A stretch of DNA of 64,000 bases, from the NCBI RefSeq assembly GCF_029688735.1, contig NZ_JARULD010000003.1, forward strand, positions 226,945 to 290,944, written 5' to 3'. This DNA comes from Qipengyuania flavescens. Lineage in GTDB: Bacteria > Pseudomonadota > Alphaproteobacteria > Sphingomonadales > Sphingomonadaceae. Positions 32,900-41,826 of the stretch are shown piece after piece; position 1 is the first letter of the stretch, and each line of letters starts with the position of its first letter. Below the pieces are notes generated by a model, which was not told the origin of the DNA, searched no databases, and was given only the letters and a program-made list of their open reading frames with translations. The position numbers were made by a program, and so were the translations under genes.

Positions 32900-33594
32900 C
32901 CACACTTTCCATGCTTGCAGCCGCTGCCCCGACGCGGCTCGATCCGATCGAATTGTTTCTCGATGCGGACATCGTCGTCCAGCTGGTCATGGCGGGCCTC
33001 TTGCTCGCCAGCATCTGGGTCTGGATGATCATCGTCAGCTTCAGCCTGCGCATGGCGCGCACCCGCAAGCGGACGATCGCCTACGAAAGCGAGTTCTGGC
33101 AGGCGGACAATTTCGATCGTTTCATGTCGGAACGCGGCAACAAGGATATTCCCGCCGCTCGCGTCGCGCAGGCAGCGGTCAGCGAATGGCGCAAGTCGAC
33201 CAAGGGCGAGGTGCGCGACAAGGAAGCGCTGCGCGGTCGCATCGGCGTGGCGATGGACAGCCAGATCGCGCTGGAGGCGGACGAGATCGCCGAACGGCTG
33301 AACTTCCTCGCCACGGTCGGCTCGGTCGCGCCCTTCGTCGGACTGTTCGGCACCGTCTGGGGCATCATGAACAGCTTCTTCCAGATCGGCGCGCAGGAGA
33401 GCAGCTCGCTCGCCGTGGTCGCACCGGGCATTTCGGAAGCGTTGTTCGCGACCGCCATCGGCCTGTTCGCCGCCATTCCCGCTGTAATTGCCTATAACCG
33501 CTTTAGCCACCGCGTGGACCGCTACGAGGCGCGGTTGCAACGCTTTGCGGACAAACTGTCCGCGACATTCAGCCGCCAGCTGGAGCAAAGGTAA
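32896..33594 (+). CDS. tolQ: Tol-Pal system protein TolQ
   Basis: 232 residues. Three membrane helices: the first (about 27-49) after a short periplasmic start, and two near the C-terminus where [20 protein letters not shown] and [20 protein letters not shown] form the proton channel with TolR. Member of the MotA/TolQ/ExbB family. It energises the outer-membrane Tol-Pal link during division. The ATG overlaps ybgC; a longer upstream frame runs through ybgC and is spurious. Confidence 0.95.
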   Translation: MTTLSMLAAAAPTRLDPIELFLDADIVVQLVMAGLLLASIWVWMIIVSFSLRMARTRKRTIAYESEFWQADNFDRFMSERGNKDIPAARVAQAAVSEWRKSTKGEVRDKEALRGRIGVAMDSQIALEADEIAERLNFLATVGSVAPFVGLFGTVWGIMNSFFQIGAQESSSLAVVAPGISEALFATAIGLFAAIPAVIAYNRFSHRVDRYEARLQRFADKLSATFSRQLEQR

Positions 33595-34077
<483 letters not shown>

Positions 34078-34080
34078 CCG

Positions 34081-34899
34081 GTGAGCATGGGAGACACCGC
34101 CTTTCGCAGCGAGGAGAAGACCGGGCTACTGGTCGCGCTCATCCTGCATCTGGCGCTGTTTGCTGGCCTGTTCGTGCAGGGCTTGCTCCCGGCGCCGACC
34201 TTCGAACCGGTCGAGCGCATGACCGTCAGCCTCGCCGAGGATGTCGGGCTGGAAGCTACCGCGCCCGATCCGGTCCCGGAAAGCCGCGCCGCAGTCGCGC
34301 CGACATTGTCGGACAGTCCTGCCCCGCCGGTTGTCGAGCCGGTCGCGCCGCCAGTCCCGCGTCAGGTTACGCCGCCGGTCCCGCGCGTGCAATCACCTGT
34401 CCCCGTGCCGCGCGCCCAACCGCGCGAGACTCCGCGCCGGGAGCCGCAGCGCACGCAGCCGCAGCCGCGCAGCAGCGAACGCAGCGGCGGCTCGCGGCTC
34501 GGCGACAATTTCCTCGACGGCGCAGGCGCCAGCACGACGACCAGCGAAACGCGCGTTCCCGCTTCGCAGATCGGGGCCAGCGCCAAGGCTTCGATCGTGC
34601 AGGCCATCGCCCGGCAGGTGCGCCCGCACTGGCAGGGTAAGGCTCCGTCCGGTGCCGACGCCGAACTGCTTGTCTCCGTCCTCGCCTTCGATCTCAATCC
34701 CGACGGCTCGCTGGCGGGTCGTCCGCGCGTCGTCTCACAGGATGGCGTGACCCCGGCCAACGAAGCCCAGAAGGGCCGCCACGCCGAAGTCGCCATCCGC
34801 GCCGTCCAACTTGCCGCGCCCTTCGATCTCCCGCCCGAATACTACAACGCGTGGAAGTCCATCCGCGGCGCCCGCTTCGACAGGAACTTGTCCCGATGA
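34081..34899 (+). CDS. tolA: TolA-like energy transducer
   Basis: 272 residues. One N-terminal membrane helix (about 19-39) is followed by a proline-rich periplasmic spacer (about 60-150; repeated VPR and PQP units) and a C-terminal TonB/TolA domain (about 160-272; QVRPHWQGKAPSG, ILAFDLNPDGS-like strand). This fits TolA of sphingomonads, where the long helical arm is replaced by a Pro-rich one. A GTG start at 34081 is favoured, as GGAGG sits upstream; an ATG two codons later is possible. Confidence 0.88.
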   Translation: MSMGDTAFRSEEKTGLLVALILHLALFAGLFVQGLLPAPTFEPVERMTVSLAEDVGLEATAPDPVPESRAAVAPTLSDSPAPPVVEPVAPPVPRQVTPPVPRVQSPVPVPRAQPRETPRREPQRTQPQPRSSERSGGSRLGDNFLDGAGASTTTSETRVPASQIGASAKASIVQAIARQVRPHWQGKAPSGADAELLVSVLAFDLNPDGSLAGRPRVVSQDGVTPANEAQKGRHAEVAIRAVQLAAPFDLPPEYYNAWKSIRGARFDRNLSR

Positions 34900-36287
34900 A
34901 AAAGCTCTTCATTTTCGCCTCCGCTCTCGTCGCCGCTCCGCTCGCCGCGCAGAACGAGGATCTCGGCCAGCCCATCCAGGAAGGCGGCGAGGTCGAAACC
35001 GTCATGGAGGCGGAGGATAGCGAGGGGCTGACCTTCACCATTACCGACGAAACCGCGCTGGAAGATCTCGGTATCGCCATCCCCGGCTTCGCGACCGACG
35101 CCGATGTAGCCACCCCAGCCAACCAGAACGGCACCGCTGCGCTGGGCAAGGAACTGGCGCGCGTAATCACCGCCGACCTGCGCAACAACGGCTTGTTCAA
35201 GCCGACCGGCCCCGACGCTCTGCCGCAGCCGAGCTTTCCCGAGATCAATGCGCCCAACTGGCCGACCTGGTCCAATCGCGGGGCAGAAATGCTGGTGCAT
35301 GGCTATGTCCGCGCGCGCAGCGATAACCGGCTGACGGTCGGTTGCTACCTTTATGACATGGCGCTGCAGCAGCAGCTGGTCCGCGAAGGCTGGATCGTCG
35401 AGCCGGCCGACTGGCGGCGCGCGGCGCACAAATGCGCCGACCTCGTCTATTCGCGCCTGACCGGCGAAAGCCCGTTCTTCGACAGCCGCATCGCCTATAT
35501 CGCCGAAACCGGGCCGAAGGATAACCGCACCAAGAGGCTGGCGATCATGGATAGCGACGGGGCCAACCACCGCTTCATTACCACCGGCCGCTCGACCGCG
35601 CTGACGCCGCGCTATTCGCCCGATTACAAGAAGCTGTCCTATCTCAGCTATGTAGATGGCAATCCGCGGATTTATGTCTACGACATCGGCACCGGCCGCC
35701 AGACGCTGGTGACGCAGAGCGACAATCCCACCTTCGCGCCGCGCTGGAGCCCCGACGGCCGCTACATCCTCTATTCGATGGCGGTAAACGGCAACACGGA
35801 CATCTATCGCGTGCCGAGCACTGGGGGCACGCCGCAGCGGCTTACCGATGCGCCGGGTATCGACATCGGCGGTTCCTACTCGCCCGACGGCAGCCGCATC
35901 GTGTTCGAAAGCGACCGCTCCGGCGGGCAGCAATGCTATGTGATGAATTCCGACGGATCGAACCCGCGCCGCATCAGCTTCTTCGGCGGTCGTTGTGCGA
36001 CACCCGAGTGGAGCCCGCGCGGCGACCAGATCGCTTTCACCAACTCGAGCAGCTTCAATGTCGGTGTCATGACGCCATCGGGCGGCAGCGTGCGCATTCT
36101 GACCCGCGGCTGGCAGGACGAGGCTCCGACCTGGGCGCCCAACGGCCGCATCATCCAGTTCTTCCGCACTGAGCGGAACAGCGGCAAGGCCGGGCTGTGG
36201 CAGGTCGATTTGACCGGCGAGAACGAGCGCCGCTTGCCGACGCCGGTAGACGGGTCGGACCCGGCCTGGGGACCGATCCTGCCGTAA
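34896..36287 (+). CDS. tolB: Tol-Pal system beta-propeller protein TolB
   Basis: 463 residues. A signal peptide (about 1-19, LVAAPLAAQ), an N-terminal domain (about 60-200) and a six-blade beta propeller with the repeats YSPDYKKLSYLSY, RWSPDGRYILYSM, YSPDGSRIVFESDRSGG, EWSPRGDQIAFTNSS and TWAPNGRIIQFFR. Periplasmic; it binds Pal and is engaged by TolA. The ATG overlaps the tolA stop as ATGA. Confidence 0.95.
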   Translation: MKKLFIFASALVAAPLAAQNEDLGQPIQEGGEVETVMEAEDSEGLTFTITDETALEDLGIAIPGFATDADVATPANQNGTAALGKELARVITADLRNNGLFKPTGPDALPQPSFPEINAPNWPTWSNRGAEMLVHGYVRARSDNRLTVGCYLYDMALQQQLVREGWIVEPADWRRAAHKCADLVYSRLTGESPFFDSRIAYIAETGPKDNRTKRLAIMDSDGANHRFITTGRSTALTPRYSPDYKKLSYLSYVDGNPRIYVYDIGTGRQTLVTQSDNPTFAPRWSPDGRYILYSMAVNGNTDIYRVPSTGGTPQRLTDAPGIDIGGSYSPDGSRIVFESDRSGGQQCYVMNSDGSNPRRISFFGGRCATPEWSPRGDQIAFTNSSSFNVGVMTPSGGSVRILTRGWQDEAPTWAPNGRIIQFFRTERNSGKAGLWQVDLTGENERRLPTPVDGSDPAWGPILP

Positions 36288-36366
36288 GAGCATTGAGAGT
36301 CCCATGGGGACGGAACCCAAGGGGCCCGACAAACTTCACCACGCTGTTTGAAAAGGGGACAGCACT

Positions 36367-36876
36367 ATGAATACCCGTGTTGCAACAGGATTGATGCTCG
36401 CTTCGACCATCGCGCTGGCTGCCTGCCAGAAGAAGGCACCCGAAGAACTGCCGCCGCCGCCAACGCAGACTGCGACGCCGACTCCGACCGCGCCGACTGG
36501 CCCGACCGTGGGCTCGCAGCAGCACTTCACCGATGCCGTGGGTGTCGCCAATACGGTCGTCTATTTCGATACCGACCGGTACAATATCGACGCGGAAGAT
36601 TCGGCCAAGCTGCAGGTGCAGGGCCAGTATTTCAGCCAGTATCCGCAGCTCAACTTCACGGTTGAAGGCCATGCCGACGAACGCGGTACGCGCGAATACA
36701 ACCTCGCGCTGGGCGAGCGGCGCGCCAATGCGGCGAAGAACTATCTCGTCTCGATTGGCATCCCGGCAAACCGGATTCGCACGGTAAGCTATGGCAAGGA
36801 ACGGCCGGTTGCGCTGGGTTCGAACGAATCCGCATGGGCGCAGAACCGCCGCGCCGCGACTATCGTCATCAACTGA
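36367..36876 (+). CDS. pal: Peptidoglycan-associated lipoprotein Pal
   Basis: 169 residues. The lipobox is LAAC (Cys 20), followed by a Pro/Thr linker and an OmpA-like peptidoglycan-binding domain (about 60-169) with FTVEGHADERGTREYNLALG and a final RRAATIVIN. It anchors the outer membrane to murein and binds TolB. An 80-base gap separates it from tolB, so it may have an additional promoter. Followed by a strong terminator. Confidence 0.95.
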   Translation: MNTRVATGLMLASTIALAACQKKAPEELPPPPTQTATPTPTAPTGPTVGSQQHFTDAVGVANTVVYFDTDRYNIDAEDSAKLQVQGQYFSQYPQLNFTVEGHADERGTREYNLALGERRANAAKNYLVSIGIPANRIRTVSYGKERPVALGSNESAWAQNRRAATIVIN

Positions 36877-36889
36877 ACAGTGAAATAGG

Positions 36890-36918
36890 AAGGGCTCCCG
36901 TCACGGATGGGAGCCCTT
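36890..36918 (+). terminator. Terminator after pal
   Basis: AAGGGCTCCC and GGGAGCCCTT form a perfect 10-bp stem over a 9-base loop. It begins 14 bases after the pal stop codon. Confidence 0.75.
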
Positions 36919-36948
36919 CACGCGGTCGCGACATACGGGAGGGACAGG

Positions 36949-37101
36949 TCAGCGACCGATCGAAAGTCCGATCAGCGGAGCATTGCCGGAAAGAGTTTCG
37001 GCAGGCGCATCGACATTCGGTCCGCCTGTCGCAAGCGCGATCACGAACACCGCCATCAGGGCGGTGCTGATCTGGGCCGACAGGGTCAGTTGCTTGCTCA
37101 C
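36949..37101 (-). CDS. 50-aa small membrane or exported protein with GTG start
   Basis: A 50-codon frame (MSKQLTLSAQISTALMAVFV...) starts at a GTG preceded by GAGAAGAG. It holds one hydrophobic segment (about 10-29) that could be a signal peptide or anchor, then a short polar tail. The listed longer frame has no support. A GGAAC-N17-GTT promoter motif lies 60 bases upstream, which raises the odds that the gene is real and stress-responsive. No family recognised. Confidence 0.6.
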   Translation of the reverse strand: MSKQLTLSAQISTALMAVFVIALATGGPNVDAPAETLSGNAPLIGLSIGR

Positions 37102-37160
37102 GTACTCTTCTCTCGCGGATGTCTTTTGCAGGTGCGGGTTAACAAGTCCTGCCGCAGCGC

Positions 37161-37185
37161 AACATTTCACATTGAAACTGGTTCC
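37161..37185 (-). promoter_or_regulatory. EcfG-type promoter motif for the 50-aa protein
   Basis: On the minus strand GGAAC, 17 bases, GTT. The usual C before GTT is a T. It points to the GTG start at 37101 with a leader of about 50 bases. Confidence 0.5.
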
Positions 37186-37258
37186 CACATCCTTGCCTCA
37201 TCCGCCACGACGCCTAGATTGACTGCCATGCTTTCCCGACGAACGACATTCTGCCTCC

Positions 37259-37792
37259 ATGCCTAAGGCGCGGCGATCCAACGACTGGGGGTTTCCCAGA
37301 TGGCGCGGCTACGGCTCCTCGCGCGAGGCGACCAATGTGCGGATTTGCGACCGGCATGGCTGTGACGAGCCGGGCGACTGTCCTGCGCCCAAGGCGCCGA
37401 ACAGTCCGGAACGCTGGATGTTCTGCCAGCGTCATGCAGCTGAATACAACCAGAAGTGGGATTACTTCGAAGGCCTCGACAAGGCCGAGAAAGAACAGCG
37501 CGCCAAGGCCGAGCGTAGCGAGAATGCCGGCTATGCCGAGGCTCAGCACTATGGCTGGGGCGGGAGCGGAGACGGCTCGCGCAGCGCCGACGAGATGCGT
37601 GCGCTCGATATACTCGAACTCGAAGCCGATGCCGATTTCGCCACGATCAAGAAGGCCTGGCGCGAAAAGGCCAAGACCGTGCATCCCGACGTGAAGCCAG
37701 GCGATGCAGAGGCGGCAGCCGAGTTCCAGAAGCTGCAAGTGGCGTACGAAGTTTTGAAGGTCGCGGAAGAACGCCGCGAATGGAAGGGCTAG
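37259..37792 (+). CDS. J-domain protein with N-terminal Cys/His region
   Basis: 177 residues. The C-terminal 60 residues form a J domain (ALDILELEADADFATIKKAW and AKTVHPDVKPGD with the HPD triad), which stimulates DnaK ATPase. The N-terminal half carries Cys and His pairs (CDRHGCDEPGDCPAPKAP, FCQRHAAEYNQKWDYFEG) that look like a small zinc site; such DjlA-unrelated J proteins are common in alphaproteobacteria. Convergent with the ATP-grasp gene (4-base overlap). Confidence 0.85.
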   Translation: MPKARRSNDWGFPRWRGYGSSREATNVRICDRHGCDEPGDCPAPKAPNSPERWMFCQRHAAEYNQKWDYFEGLDKAEKEQRAKAERSENAGYAEAQHYGWGGSGDGSRSADEMRALDILELEADADFATIKKAWREKAKTVHPDVKPGDAEAAAEFQKLQVAYEVLKVAEERREWKG

Positions 37793-38676
37793 CCAAGCCG
37801 CTTGCGCACGGCGCTGGCCAGTTGCTTGCCTACGCCCGGACCCTGCTCGGGATAGAGATAGGGCTCGATCATTTCCGCTTCCATCAATGCCAGTTCGCCT
37901 GACGGCAGGCGGGCCATGTCGATCCGGCAGTAGAGCGGTGCGGCGAAAGGCAGTGCGTTGACTACCGCTTGCGCCCTGGCGAGATCGTCCGCGCCGGGCG
38001 TGTAGTCGGTCTCGTATCCGCCATAGAGCGACTGGATGCGATACTCTCCTTCTGCCGCGCACTTGAGCACGCCGTGGCTGAAAGCGCCGTCGATGAAGAG
38101 GAAGGTATATTCTCCCTCTTCGGTCACACTCGGCAGGAAGGGCTGGATCATGCACCGATGGCCCATTCGCCAATCGGGATCGGGCATCGCATCGGCCGAG
38201 AAGCGGTATTGGCCTAGACCGCCCGCCCCGATGCGGCGCTTGACGACGACCAACGGCGTATCGAACATATCCATCGCCGCGCCGACGTCGCCTGCATCCG
38301 CATCCATGAAATAGGCCGTCGGTACGATTGTCGCCCCGGCCTCTTCCAATTCGCGCAGATAGCCCTTGTCCGCGTTCCACCGCACGATGTCCGGCGGATT
38401 GCAGACGGCAATGCCGCGCGCTTGCAGAGCCTCCAGCCGGGCGAGGAATTGCTCCGGATGGTCCTGGTAATCCCATGCAGTGCCGAGCAGGACCAGCGCG
38501 ACCCCGTAGAACGCCTCGAGCGGGGCGCGCCAGTCTATCTCGACCAGCTCCATCCCCGCCGCCTTGAACGCCGGACGCAGGGCGGCAACCTCAAGATCGT
38601 GCTCGAACGCGTCTCCTCGGCGAGGACCATCGCCGGGGAGGGTATCTGCACAGGCTAGAAAGCCGATCCGTTTCAG
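37789..38676 (-). CDS. ATP-grasp protein with probable CTG start
   Basis: 295 residues of an ATP-grasp-like (RimK/COG0189-related) family: GFLACADTLPGDGPRRGDAF at the N-terminus, LVVVKRRIGAGGLGQYRF nucleotide segment, CMIQPFLPSVTEEGEYTFLF, and MARLPSGELALMEAEMIEP with metal ligands. The substrate is unknown. No ATG, GTG or TTG lies near the conserved N-terminus; a CTG overlapping the upstream stop, with GGAGG 4 bases before it, is the only start that keeps the first strand. A start at a later ATG would lose about 40 conserved residues. Confidence 0.8.
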   Translation of the reverse strand: MKRIGFLACADTLPGDGPRRGDAFEHDLEVAALRPAFKAAGMELVEIDWRAPLEAFYGVALVLLGTAWDYQDHPEQFLARLEALQARGIAVCNPPDIVRWNADKGYLRELEEAGATIVPTAYFMDADAGDVGAAMDMFDTPLVVVKRRIGAGGLGQYRFSADAMPDPDWRMGHRCMIQPFLPSVTEEGEYTFLFIDGAFSHGVLKCAAEGEYRIQSLYGGYETDYTPGADDLARAQAVVNALPFAAPLYCRIDMARLPSGELALMEAEMIEPYLYPEQGPGVGKQLASAVRKRLG

Positions 38677-39986
38677 ACCGCCTCCAGCGCCTGTTCGAAG
38701 TCGGCGATCAGATCGTCGGCATCTTCGATCCCGATGCTGATGCGCACGAGATTGTCCGAAATGCCGAGCTCCGCGCGGCGGCCTTCGGCGACCGACAGGT
38801 GCGTCATCGAGGCCGGGTGGCTGGCGAGCGTTTCCGTGCCGCCGAGGCTGACCGCCAGCTTGGCGATCTTGAGCGCGTCGAGGAAGCGGAAGCACTCCGC
38901 TTCGCCACCCTTGAGCAGCAGCGAGAAGGTCGAGCCTGCACCGAGGCAGTGCCGGTCGTAGATGTCCTGCTGCCGCGCGTCCTTGATCATGCCGAGATAG
39001 CCCAGGCCTTCGACCTTCGAGTGCTTGCTGAGGAAGTCGCAAACCTTGGCGGCGTTCTCGCCCGCGCGCTGCATGCGCAGTTCCACGGTTTCGAGGCTGC
39101 GGCACAGCATCCACGCCGTATTCGGATCGCAGATGCCGCCCATCGTGTTGCGGAGCATGCGGATCGCATCGATGAAGCGCTTCTTGCCCGAGACACTGCC
39201 TGCGACGAGGTCCGAATGGCCGCCGACATACTTGGTCAGCGAATAGACCACGAGGTCCGCGCCATGGTCGAGCGGGCGCTGCCACAGCGGGCCGAGGAAG
39301 GTGTTATCGATCGCGATCGAGCACTTGTCCGGATCGAAATGCGCATCGCGCGCTTCCTTGACTGCCTCGATATCGACCAGCGCATTGGTCGGGTTGCCGG
39401 GGCTTTCGAGGTAGATCATCGGCACTTCGCCGCCCTGCTCATCGGCCTTGGCCTTGGCCTTAGTCATCACTTCGTCGAGCTGTTCGCGGCTGGCGCCGGC
39501 GGGGAAGTCGATGAAGGTGACGCCGAATTTCGCCATGGTCTTGGCGATGAAGCCCTCGGACGCGGCATAGAGCGGGCCGGAGTGCACAATCACGTCGCCC
39601 GCCTTGCAGGCCGCCAGCAGCAGCACGGCGATGGCGGTCATGCCGCTCGAGAACGACAGCGCCTCCTCTGCCCCGTCCCACACCGCGAGGCGATCCTCGA
39701 GGATTTCCTGGTTCGGCGCGTTGAAGCGCGAATAGACAAGGCCGTCCGCGCCGCCCGGGCGCTTGCCGGTGATGCCTTCGAAGTGGCGCTTGCCGTCGGC
39801 CGCGCTGGGAAAGGCGAAGGTGCTGGTGAGGAAGATCGGGGCCTTTAGGCTGCCTTCCGACAGCGTCGGGTCGTAGCCATGGCCCATCATCAGCGTGCTG
39901 GGCTTCAGCGCGCGGCCGTTGATCTTGGTGACTTCCGCCTTGGGGTTCTTGCGCGGGCTCGTGGGGTCGATGTCGTTGTCGCTCAT
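38673..39986 (-). CDS. PLP-dependent Cys/Met metabolism enzyme (cystathionine gamma-lyase/synthase-like)
   Basis: 437 residues. The PLP lysine is in VVYSLTKYVGGHSDLVAG; SFSSGMTAIAVLLLA binds phosphate, YSRFNAPNQEILEDRLA and YLESPGNPTNALVDI are family marks. The type resembles cystathionine gamma-synthase or O-succinylhomoserine sulfhydrylase, with an N-terminal extension of about 25 residues. The ATG at 39986 is the best start; the frame stays open 50 codons further up into a structured leader. The ATP-grasp gene follows with overlap. Confidence 0.88.
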   Translation of the reverse strand: MSDNDIDPTSPRKNPKAEVTKINGRALKPSTLMMGHGYDPTLSEGSLKAPIFLTSTFAFPSAADGKRHFEGITGKRPGGADGLVYSRFNAPNQEILEDRLAVWDGAEEALSFSSGMTAIAVLLLAACKAGDVIVHSGPLYAASEGFIAKTMAKFGVTFIDFPAGASREQLDEVMTKAKAKADEQGGEVPMIYLESPGNPTNALVDIEAVKEARDAHFDPDKCSIAIDNTFLGPLWQRPLDHGADLVVYSLTKYVGGHSDLVAGSVSGKKRFIDAIRMLRNTMGGICDPNTAWMLCRSLETVELRMQRAGENAAKVCDFLSKHSKVEGLGYLGMIKDARQQDIYDRHCLGAGSTFSLLLKGGEAECFRFLDALKIAKLAVSLGGTETLASHPASMTHLSVAEGRRAELGISDNLVRISIGIEDADDLIADFEQALEAV

Positions 39987-40287
39987 GTGGAGGAGCATCC
40001 TTCCTGCAAACATGCCCCCAGGAAGGCGGGGGCCGTTGGGGCAGACGGGGCGCCCGTTCCTAACCTCCGCAGGAACGCATCTCCGCCAGCTGCCGCTTGC
40101 GCCGTCTCCCTTATGTTGGACCGATGTTGGTTTCAACTGCGACGAGTCCAGTCACATGGACCGCATGGACCACTGTCCAGGGACGAAAAACTTCGCGGCT
40201 CGCATTAGCGAGCTCGATGGTGAGGAGGGTTGGGCTTTCGGAGCACATCATCCCGGCGCCATAGCTCCCGCGTTCCGAGTAGGAAAA
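39987..40287. other. 301-base gene-free region: leader with hairpins plus repeat copy 2
   Basis: No gene is visible. Read on the minus strand, a possible promoter (TTGAAA near 40135) is followed by about 130 bases of leader before the PLP enzyme start. It can fold into GTTCCT/AGGAAC (9-base loop), CGGG/CCCG and GCCCCC/GGGGGC (8-base loop). The first loop holds GGAGG, which could pair with the CTCCTCC near the start codon. I could not match it to a known riboswitch. The upstream part holds repeat copy 2. Confidence 0.5.
40154..40195 (-). repeat. Dispersed 42-bp repeat, copy 2
   Basis: Read on the minus strand, this matches 1152-1193 with only 4 differences in 42 bases, including the complete GTGGTCCATGCGGTCCATGT core and the preceding T-run plus CCCTGGAC. 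It lies upstream of the PLP enzyme leader and downstream of the DASS transporter gene stop. Confidence 0.75.
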
Positions 40288-41703
40288 TCAGCCAGCCACC
40301 AGCGCGTTCATTCCCCACACGACCGCAACAATCATCACGATGCCGAACAGGTCGAGCAATATGCCGGCTTTCACCATCCGCTCGATCCGGATCCGGCCTG
40401 TCGCCCAGGCGATGGCATTTGGGCCGGTCCCTGCCGGAAGCATGAAGCCCCAGCTGGCGGCGAGGGCCGCTGGCATTGCAAGCAGGATCGGATCGACGCC
40501 GAGTGCCACGACCAGTGCCGCGACGACGGGGATGATGCCCGATGCGGTCGCAACATTGCTGGCGAATTCCGTGATCAGCACAACCATGCCGACCACGGCA
40601 ATGGCGACCAGTACCAGCGGCCAGGCCTCCAGCGGCAACAGCGCTTCGCCCAGCCAGGCGGCGAGGCCGCTCGCGCTCATTCCCGCCGCGAGCGCGAGGC
40701 CGCCACCGAACATCATGATGACGCCCCACGGCGCGCGGTCGGCCTCCTCCCACACCAGCAGCGGGCGTCCGGTACCGTCCGGCAGCAGGAACAGCGTCAG
40801 CCCCATCAGGATCGCGATCGTCCCGTCGGTCAGCGAGCCTTCGGGCAGGTAAGGCGCGATCCACATCTGCCCCAACCACAGCAGGAAAGTGACCGCGACC
40901 ACCGGAACGAGGCGCTTCTCCGCGCTCGACCATGCGGCATGGGTGTCGATCGCGGTGCGGGCCGCGCGGGCATCGAAGGGATGGTCGCGCACCTTCTGCA
41001 CGCGGGCGACGAGGAAGGCCGCCAGCGGCACGCCGATGATAACCACGGGCAGGCCGTAGACCATCCATTGCGCGAAGGTGATCCGCGTGCCGGTCAGCGT
41101 GTCGAGCAGGCCGACGGCAATGGCATTCGTCGGCGAACCCACCAGCGTGCCGAGGCCGCCGATGCTGGCTGCGAAGGCGATGCCCATGGGGAGCGCGCCC
41201 GAAAGACCTTCGGTGTCGCGCCCCTCCAGTCCGCCACCAGCCAATACGGCGACCGCCATCGGCATCATGATGAGCGCGGTCGACGTATTGGAAATCAGCA
41301 TCGACAGGATCGCCGCCGTGCCCATGAAAGCGAGCAGCACGCCCGTCTGTCCGCCGCGCCCGCCGACGAGGCGGAGCAGCGCCAGCGCGAGCCGTTTGTG
41401 CAGACCCGTCCGCTCGATCGCCAGCGCGATGAAAGCCCCGCCGAGGATCAGGAACAGGATCGGCGAATAGTATGCGCTGGCCGTTTCGCGCGCGGTCGTC
41501 ACCCCGGCGAAGGGCAAAACGAGGAAGGGCATCAGCGCGGTAGCGGTCAGCGGCAGCGCCTCGGTCATCCACCATGCGGCCATCAGCACGACCAGACCCG
41601 CCACAATGAACGCCTCGCGGCTCATCCCGGCGGGTGACGGCAGCACAATGGTAAGCAACAGCGCAGCCGCACCCAGCAGCAAGCCGATCGTCTTGGCTTT
41701 CAT
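40288..41703 (-). CDS. DASS family (SLC13) anion:sodium symporter
   Basis: 471 residues, about 12 membrane segments. The two substrate/sodium signature loops are ISNTSTALIMMPMAVAVLAG and TEFASNVATASGIIPVVAAL (SNT and SNV motifs), plus a GSPTNAIAVG hairpin. This family imports dicarboxylates, citrate or sulfate with sodium. The exact substrate is not predictable. It stands alone between the PLP-enzyme leader and infC. Confidence 0.88.
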   Translation of the reverse strand: MKAKTIGLLLGAAALLLTIVLPSPAGMSREAFIVAGLVVLMAAWWMTEALPLTATALMPFLVLPFAGVTTARETASAYYSPILFLILGGAFIALAIERTGLHKRLALALLRLVGGRGGQTGVLLAFMGTAAILSMLISNTSTALIMMPMAVAVLAGGGLEGRDTEGLSGALPMGIAFAASIGGLGTLVGSPTNAIAVGLLDTLTGTRITFAQWMVYGLPVVIIGVPLAAFLVARVQKVRDHPFDARAARTAIDTHAAWSSAEKRLVPVVAVTFLLWLGQMWIAPYLPEGSLTDGTIAILMGLTLFLLPDGTGRPLLVWEEADRAPWGVIMMFGGGLALAAGMSASGLAAWLGEALLPLEAWPLVLVAIAVVGMVVLITEFASNVATASGIIPVVAALVVALGVDPILLAMPAALAASWGFMLPAGTGPNAIAWATGRIRIERMVKAGILLDLFGIVMIVAVVWGMNALVAG

Positions 41704-41771
41704 GAGCCCTCCCGCATGCGGTGCTAACAGCCGCGCGGCGCAGCTTCAATCGCCAGCAAGGGCCGGTACGA

Positions 41772-41799
41772 GAAAGGGCGACCCGCAGGCCGCCCTTTT
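41772..41799 (-). terminator. Terminator after infC
   Basis: AAAGGGCG and CGCCCTTT pair around an inner GC-rich loop, 28 bases after the infC stop. On the minus strand the hairpin ends in CCCTTTCTC. Confidence 0.65.
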
Positions 41800-41826
41800 C
41801 GAATTTCATGCTTTGGAATGGCGCGC

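Noticed and set aside
39987..40136. 50-codon N-terminal extension of the PLP enzyme
   Set aside because: The frame is open but Pro/Arg/Gly-rich and lies in a hairpin-rich leader; the family starts near the ATG at 39986.
39987..40153. SAM-II or SAM-V riboswitch upstream of the Cys/Met PLP gene
   Set aside because: The leader is structured but I could not find the conserved pseudoknot elements of those classes.
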